A DNA stretch of 64,000 bases, taken from contig WARS01000007.1 in assembly GCA_008933995.1 (NCBI GenBank), positions 2,296,230 to 2,360,229 of the forward strand, written 5' to 3'. The first letter of the stretch is position 1, and every line of letters starts with the position of its first letter. Position numbers and translations under genes: made by a program. Under the pieces are notes generated by a model that was not told the origin of the DNA, ran no database searches, and was given only the letters and a program-made list of their open reading frames with translations. The DNA comes from Datnioides undecimradiatus. Taxonomy: Eukaryota > Chordata > Actinopteri > Lobotiformes > Datnioididae. Below, piece after piece: positions 58,421-64,000 of the stretch.

Positions 58421-61400
58421 CAGTATCATGAGCCAGTGAATCAGTTGATGTTAGCTTAATGCATGTAGAAATGTTTTATCAGTGACAGCAACAGACTTGA
58501 TTATTTCATTGTCCACATTTCAAACTGTTGAGCCCTGAGTTCTGCACATCACGAACAACTGTTTTGTGCTCAGTTTGTTTAGTCACACATTTTTAGCTTT
58601 TCCCACAAAGTGGATCCAGACGCAACCACGTGTGCGGGGAGTTGTCACTGTGTCCTCTTATTGTGGCTGACACTAGAGGATTTCAGTTGTCTCAACCATG
58701 TCTTGATGACTCTGAATTCAGTCAGGATAAACTGTTTGCAAAGCATCTTTTAAACCAAGTCCAGCAACTGTTGCAAAGACAAAGGCGAATGCATTCCTGC
58801 TGGTCCCCCTCGCTCTATTTTTATCCAGCACATTAGAGCGTTTAAAACCCACACATTACTTATGATGGGCCGCAGAGTGTTTTGCAGATAGCCATGGAGA
58901 TTTAAGTGCCAGCTTCAGTGTAGATAAATTAATGAGACTGCTCTCCGCCCACACAGAAACACACGCAATCGCCGCGGTGCTCATGATGCATTAAAGAGAG
59001 TGTCAGAGGGCTGAGGTCTGCCCTCAAGATTTACCGCCGCGGCGAGATCGCAGACTGGCTCCTGCAAAGGCCAACATGGAGAGGAAATGAGAGGAGGGCA
59101 GAGAGGCTGAGGAAAGGTAGATGAAGAGAGTTGGAGAAGGGAAGAAAGCTAGAGAGCGAAGCGCAGGGCTAAGAATGTGTTATTATTCTGATTACTTTCA
59201 TACAGAGAGCACAGAAGACAAAGCACATACCATAAATACCACTAAAGACCCGTCATCATCTCTCTCCACTCTGAAATTCCCATAGTCTTCCATTTGCTGA
59301 CTTAACAACCTAAAAGCCAAGCATCCTCTATTTTTCATCACACATTACCATCTTTGCCCGTAGAAACCGCAGTCTAATGAGCGCCGTCCATGTTCCAGAG
59401 CAGAGCTGGTAATTTAGCATGCTGTATTATTAATCACAGTCTCTGTGTGATTTTGCAGCAATTTGAACGCTTATTTCCCCCATAATGCTTCGGGGGCCGG
59501 GGTAATGAGTCTCCTTCCTAATGACTTTAGCAGTTGACGGAGAAGACACGACAGGCGCGCGTGGAATCAAAGGTTCGTCTGGCAGGACGAGGCTGGAGTG
59601 GCGTGTGTGTGTGTGAGGGTGTTTGTTGAGCATGTGTCCGCTGAGACAGGAGAACGCTCTCCTTGAAAGTCTTTGGGTGATCAAAGGAAGCGTCGGCAGG
59701 ACGCAGAGAGAGAGAGAGTACAAAAGACGTCTGGTGGAGCAGGGAGAGGGAAGGAGAGGAGGATGTAAAACACGCAGCGCAGAGGGAAGATGACACAACA
59801 CACACGACACGGCATAAGGCTGTTTGTCATTCACGGACAGCGCTGTCTGTGTGATCGGTTATGTAATTACCTTTGTGCCCATGTCTTTATTTCAGCTATA
59901 ACCGTGTTTATTTTCGTGTTTTGGGTCTTTTTTTTCTGTATACTATATCTCCTACCTGCCTGTCAACGCTTGTCTTCCCTTCACTGTCTCTTTTCATCTC
60001 TCTTCCCATTCATCGCATCTTCTTCCTGCTCCTCGTCTCCCCGTTTGGCTGCTTCGCCGTATTTTATCCCCATCTTAATGACAGTGATGCAGCATCCTCT
60101 GGCAGCAAACGCCAGTCCACTCTATAAGGAGCTTCCTGGGATGCAGAATTTAAGTGCTCAGACAAAGAGTCAATTCATGGATTAGTCAGATGACACAAAA
60201 CTGATGCCAAACACTCTAATGTGAGGATTTGCTGCTTGTCCGTGTATTGTATCGCTGAAAGCTAAATAAATGTAGCTTTTGGACTCTTGATTGGACAATA
60301 ACAGACATTTGACGATGTCTCCTTGCACCCTGGGAAATTTCAATGGGCATTTTTTACTGTTTTTAATTATTTTAAAGAAGAGTAATGGCAACACTAACCT
60401 TATTGATTGCCATTGATTGCACACCGTAGATGTTTTCATGATGAAGAAGAAGGTCCGCCATGAAAGACTGAGGATACTGAACCAGGATTGGCTCTGGACT
60501 GCAGAAGTGTTAATACAGAGCCTTTATCTTGCACAATTTTAGGTATTCATCTAATTTAGGACTGGTGTCAATTGCATCAGTAAGAAATATGGCGCCCACA
60601 GTACCCACAATGCATCTTACCACAGATTTTGTTGTATTGTGCTAGTACCAGCTAATGTAGCAGCAAGCAGGCAGAGATGAGGGGCGGACCACAGGTCTAA
60701 TAGAAACACTTATTTACTCTACATGACAACTGACACTGACTCAAGTGACATCACAAGAGGCATTTATCAGATATTGTGCAGCCACAAAAGGCTTCAGAAG
60801 ACGTTTTTCTGTTTTACAAAGGTAAAACATAATCAATCAAGAATCTGCAAATGGATTTTGAAAGTGTTGGATCGCCCTCTATGTGTCTTTAAGCCCACAT
60901 TTAATTTGTTTTTACTTTATCCAGTCTTGTCTGCCGTCTCCAGACAAATTACCCACAACTCTCAGACAAAGCAGATACGTTGTTAAAGATGTAATTCCAA
61001 AAGCTGAATCCTGTCAGTATCAAAGGCAGATCCGGGGGGGGTTTAATGCTTCAGAGGTTGTTCTTTTGGATCACAGTAGGCAGTGTGTTGTGCAGCCACA
61101 GGCGATGCTGCAGGTGGGACTAACGCATCACAATTGCATCAGCGTCTGGCTGTCATACTCGTATTTGACATTGTTTCTTCCTCTGTGGCTGCGGTTTATG
61201 CAGAAATAACAGTTTGCCTCTGTCGCCATGAGGAGTTTAGGGAAACAGACCGAAACCACACAAACATTTAAAACATATTTTTTTTAAAAAAAGCTCATAG
61301 TTCAAACATAGCGTCAGAAAGCCGCACAGTAAACACACACGACAGGACAGTAAACACACAAACTGAAATATCCTCATTCCTCTGTCCGCTCTTCCTCCAG

Positions 61401-61431
61401 TGTGCTGTGATTTCAGCCCATCCCCTTCTGC
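58421..61431 (+). other. bcr: bcr intron 1, distal block
   Basis: Mostly AT-rich intronic DNA, with a purine-rich stretch (59075-59165) and short TG/GA runs near 59600-59720. No exon recognised; frames at 59430-59834 (minus) and 59790-60185 (plus) lack any domain. Confidence 0.65.
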
Positions 61432-61460
61432 TCATCCATCCATCCATCCATCCATCCATT
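61432..61460. repeat. (CATC)n microsatellite
   Basis: About seven CATC units. Confidence 0.95.
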
Positions 61461-63744
61461 CAGACACAAAGGGATGACTACACCCCTGCAGGGGGCGCTC
61501 TTTTTGTTGTGAAAGGAGCAGCGGCTGCGACTTGGAGATGGTCCCAGCTTTATAACTGAAACCGGCTCCACAGAGATTATCAGCGCTGAGGCAAAGAGAT
61601 TACCACCAGGAAACAAATTGGTTTATTATGATTTCCCAACTCGAGTACTGTTAGTAATGCCAGGAAGCGTGAACGAGGAGTTTACCAGCAGAGAGACGTC
61701 AGCCGGCTGTGATTGGTCAAACAGCTTTCATGATGAACGATCGGCCACAACTGGTAAAACTAGACAAGGAAAGTTGTTTCCTTCTGTGCGGGGAAACGTG
61801 TGGTGCCGTTGGTCGTCTCAAGGGAGCAACACAAATACAAAAAGTAAATTCATAAAATCCAACAAGCTTCCTGGGACCCATTGCCTCTGCAGAGATGGGG
61901 ATTCGTGCAGCCAAATGCGCTCTTTGCTTGTTACATGCAATCCAAGGCGGTCGTATCTTTTTACAGCAGTTCGGTGAAGGACGCCTTTAGGATTCATCTT
62001 TTCTCTTTTGAGAGTCATTTTGCCTCCAAATCTAGTTACACTGAATGGCTTCCGTGAGCGATGCAAAGTGCCCGCTGCGACCTCAAGCAAAGAATTCCTC
62101 TCTAAACTGTCCTCTGAGCGGGGCAGAGCCGAGCCGCAACTCCAGGTTTCTATTCCTAAAGTGCGGGTATGCAGGACTTTAAGAATATGGCCACCTCGCG
62201 CTGCGTCGGCCCCTCTAATGACGAGACAGCGACATTTATCAAATTAACTGCCGTCAAGTGCCCGAGCCGTCGCGGGAGGATTACGGGAGGAACGCCGTGT
62301 TCAAGTTCATTTGACGGCGTGTCTGTCGCCCCCAGCGATGTTGTCGCTGAGGCTTCACTTTAATTTCCACAGCTTTCCACTTTCACTCGTCTGCCAGCCC
62401 CCTCTCCTCCGCGCTAAATTGTCTCTAAATTGGATACTTAGGGGCTGCAGGAACTCAGGGGAAGGGGTGCCCTCTCTCTCTCTCTTTCTTTGCTCTCCCC
62501 CGGCTCCTTTTCCATCATAGTTGACAGTACAGAACTGCATATGTACCCGACGCCATTTTTGAGGGGCGGTAATGAAAATTGCAATGCTATTCGGGAAACA
62601 GGGGCGCATCGTATTTATCTCCAGTATCCAGACCTGGCCTTCTCAATAAGCTTAGCCCTCCCAAATCCACTGTGCCCTGCTAGCCCACTGTATATGAATC
62701 AGATTTAGGAACGGGTGGGGGACTGGAGGAAGCCATTAAAACACAGCATTCAGCCTCTGATTACACCCCCCCCCCCCCCCTTGTCAAATAGCTGGATTAG
62801 GAAAAAGGGCTCTGAGTGTGGTAGCGTAACGGTAGGATCCTATGGGACTGGGTGGGTCTTTAAGGTAAGTGGGTGAATGTGTTTGTCGGTTATATTGGCA
62901 GTGTTAGGATGACAGGCCTCCACCCAGAGTCCAATAAAGGCGTCAGCAGCCGGGGCAGATTTATGACGGCCATGCTGAGTGGAAAGGGTTATTGGGGGGG
63001 GGCTCACTATCGAGGGTATCTTACGCCTCCTTTGAGAGTCGCTCGCTCCCTCTTTCACTCTCCCTCACTCCAATTTCATGGCTCTCAGTCAGTCGCATTG
63101 TCTGCGTCGTCTCCCCTTATCGCCATTTATCATTTTCTCTCTCATTAATGGAGTTCTCATAATTATTTCTGTCTTCACAGCGTTTCCTTGTTTTGTTATT
63201 CTACTTCCACCCCTCCTCTCGTGCAGCACCGAAGGCTTTTAGGCAACAATCGTTTCCTTTGTCTGTTTCGGCCCCTGCTCTCTTTATCGCAATTAAACCC
63301 AGACAAGCCATATAATTCCTTGTATTTGTGAAAATGAGCGAACAGAGGGTTCAGCTCATTGGTGGTTTGAAACTATTGCGCTTTAGCAGTGTTACAGTGT
63401 GCGCACGTGGTTTGTCCACCACTCCTGACAGACACAGTGACAGAAGACGGCAGAAAGAGGAGGTCTGAGAATAAACCAGGGATGGCACAAGACAAAGAAA
63501 CAATGAATGGTGACAGAAGTGCGTTGAGTGGCCTCTACAGATGACAGCTCATTACAATAAGGCACCTACTGTCTCTGGTACTGCTCCATTGTATTGCACA
63601 CACTCTGTGAGTCAGATGTACTCGTATCATCATTGCTGAACAGTTGAACATTTTTCACTACCTCAGGTTTTACACACTCAGGTTTTAGCAGAAACCAGCT
63701 TAAGCTTAAGCTTCGTTCTTTGTTCCTTTGCTTTGAGGAAAAAT
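61461..63744 (+). other. bcr: bcr intron 1, distal low-repeat block
   Basis: Apart from a C run (62765-62780) and a G run (62993-63002), this block is non-repetitive and contains AT-rich patches with homeodomain-like TAAT cores (63140-63165, 63285-63330). It is a candidate for conserved noncoding sequence; no exon was found. Confidence 0.55.
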
Positions 63745-64000
63745 AAAACTAGTTTGACATTTTGGAAAATGTGCTTATTCACTTTGTTTGCAGAGATTAA
63801 AGTGAGAGGACCGATGCCAGTCTCATGTCTATATGCTAGGAACAGAGATTGAGTCAGCAGGTGATTAGCTTAGCTTATCTTAGCTTATCTTAGCTTAGCA
63901 GAAAGGCTGATAGTACAGGGAAACAGATAGGCAAACATTTATTTTACACAGAAGTGTAATAACGTCAGTTTGTGGTTTTAATGTGTTAAATGTTGAGCGT
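63745..64000. mobile_element. Dispersed fish repeat, truncated by the window end
   Basis: It begins agtttgacattttggaaaat and contains gtgcttattcactttgtttg, ccagtctcatgtctatatgc and a tandem ttagcttagcttatct array (63867-63899) followed by agaaaggctgatagtacagg. I recognise this as a very common interspersed repeat of percomorph fishes. It probably continues past 64000. Confidence 0.6.

Larger units (their letters stand above)
27369..64000 (+). other. bcr: bcr intron 1 (5' 36.6 kb, continuing past the window)
   Basis: The intron starts with GTGAGT at 27369. None of the translated sequence to the window end resembles human BCR exon 2 (expected motif near GLPYIDDSPSSSPHLS) or later BCR domains. 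Large first introns are typical of BCR; human intron 1 contains the minor breakpoint region. No nested coding gene was recognised on either strand; the longest frames are driven by CA/TG repeats. Confidence 0.85.

Noticed and set aside
27369-64000. Search for a nested or antisense gene, retroelement polymerase or bcr exon 2
   Set aside because: No translated segment carries reverse transcriptase, transposase, DH-domain or other recognisable motifs.

Overview
The window is nuclear DNA from a teleost fish, probably a spiny-rayed (percomorph) species. The grounds are vertebrate exon-intron structure with GT-AG introns, very frequent CA/TG microsatellites, and several degraded interspersed sequences that I recognise as common in percomorph genomes. 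It is not prokaryotic or viral, and I see no CRISPR array, rRNA, tRNA or intact transposase. Two protein-coding genes are supported, both on the + strand and head to tail.

From 827 to 21027 lie the last 20 coding exons of atp2a2 (SERCA2), the Ca2+-pumping P-type ATPase of the endoplasmic/sarcoplasmic reticulum. The first 73 residues (human exons 1-3) lie left of the window. Every exon boundary could be placed in phase from residue 74 to the stop. The last exon reads through into the SERCA2b-type extension (an eleventh membrane segment and a luminal tail ending MFWS). It still contains the internal donor G|GTAAAG that mammals use to make the muscle form SERCA2a. About 2.3 kb downstream there is a strong acceptor that would give a four-residue alternative tail, with a poly(A) signal between donor and acceptor and another after the acceptor. 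This matches the mammalian 2a/2b switch and is the most interesting candidate here. Relative to my memory of mammalian ATP2A2, the fish gene has three extra short introns.

From about 24.3 to 25.75 kb is the interval between the genes, holding the bcr promoter and 5' leader. At 25748-27368 is the large first coding exon of bcr (breakpoint cluster region protein). It encodes the N-terminal coiled coil, a conserved Grb2-type tyrosine site (Tyr256) and the serine-rich region. It ends in a phase-1 donor. The rest of the window, 27369-64000 (36.6 kb), is bcr intron 1. I found no sign of bcr exon 2 or of a nested gene. The intron holds many microsatellites, at least five degraded dispersed repeats, and a few low-repeat blocks that might be conserved noncoding elements.

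atp2a2 and bcr have no known joint function. They lie on different chromosomes in human (12q24 and 22q11), so their adjacency is a synteny observation. SERCA residue numbers below assume 73 upstream residues, as in human SERCA2; after position 513 the fish protein runs one residue behind human.
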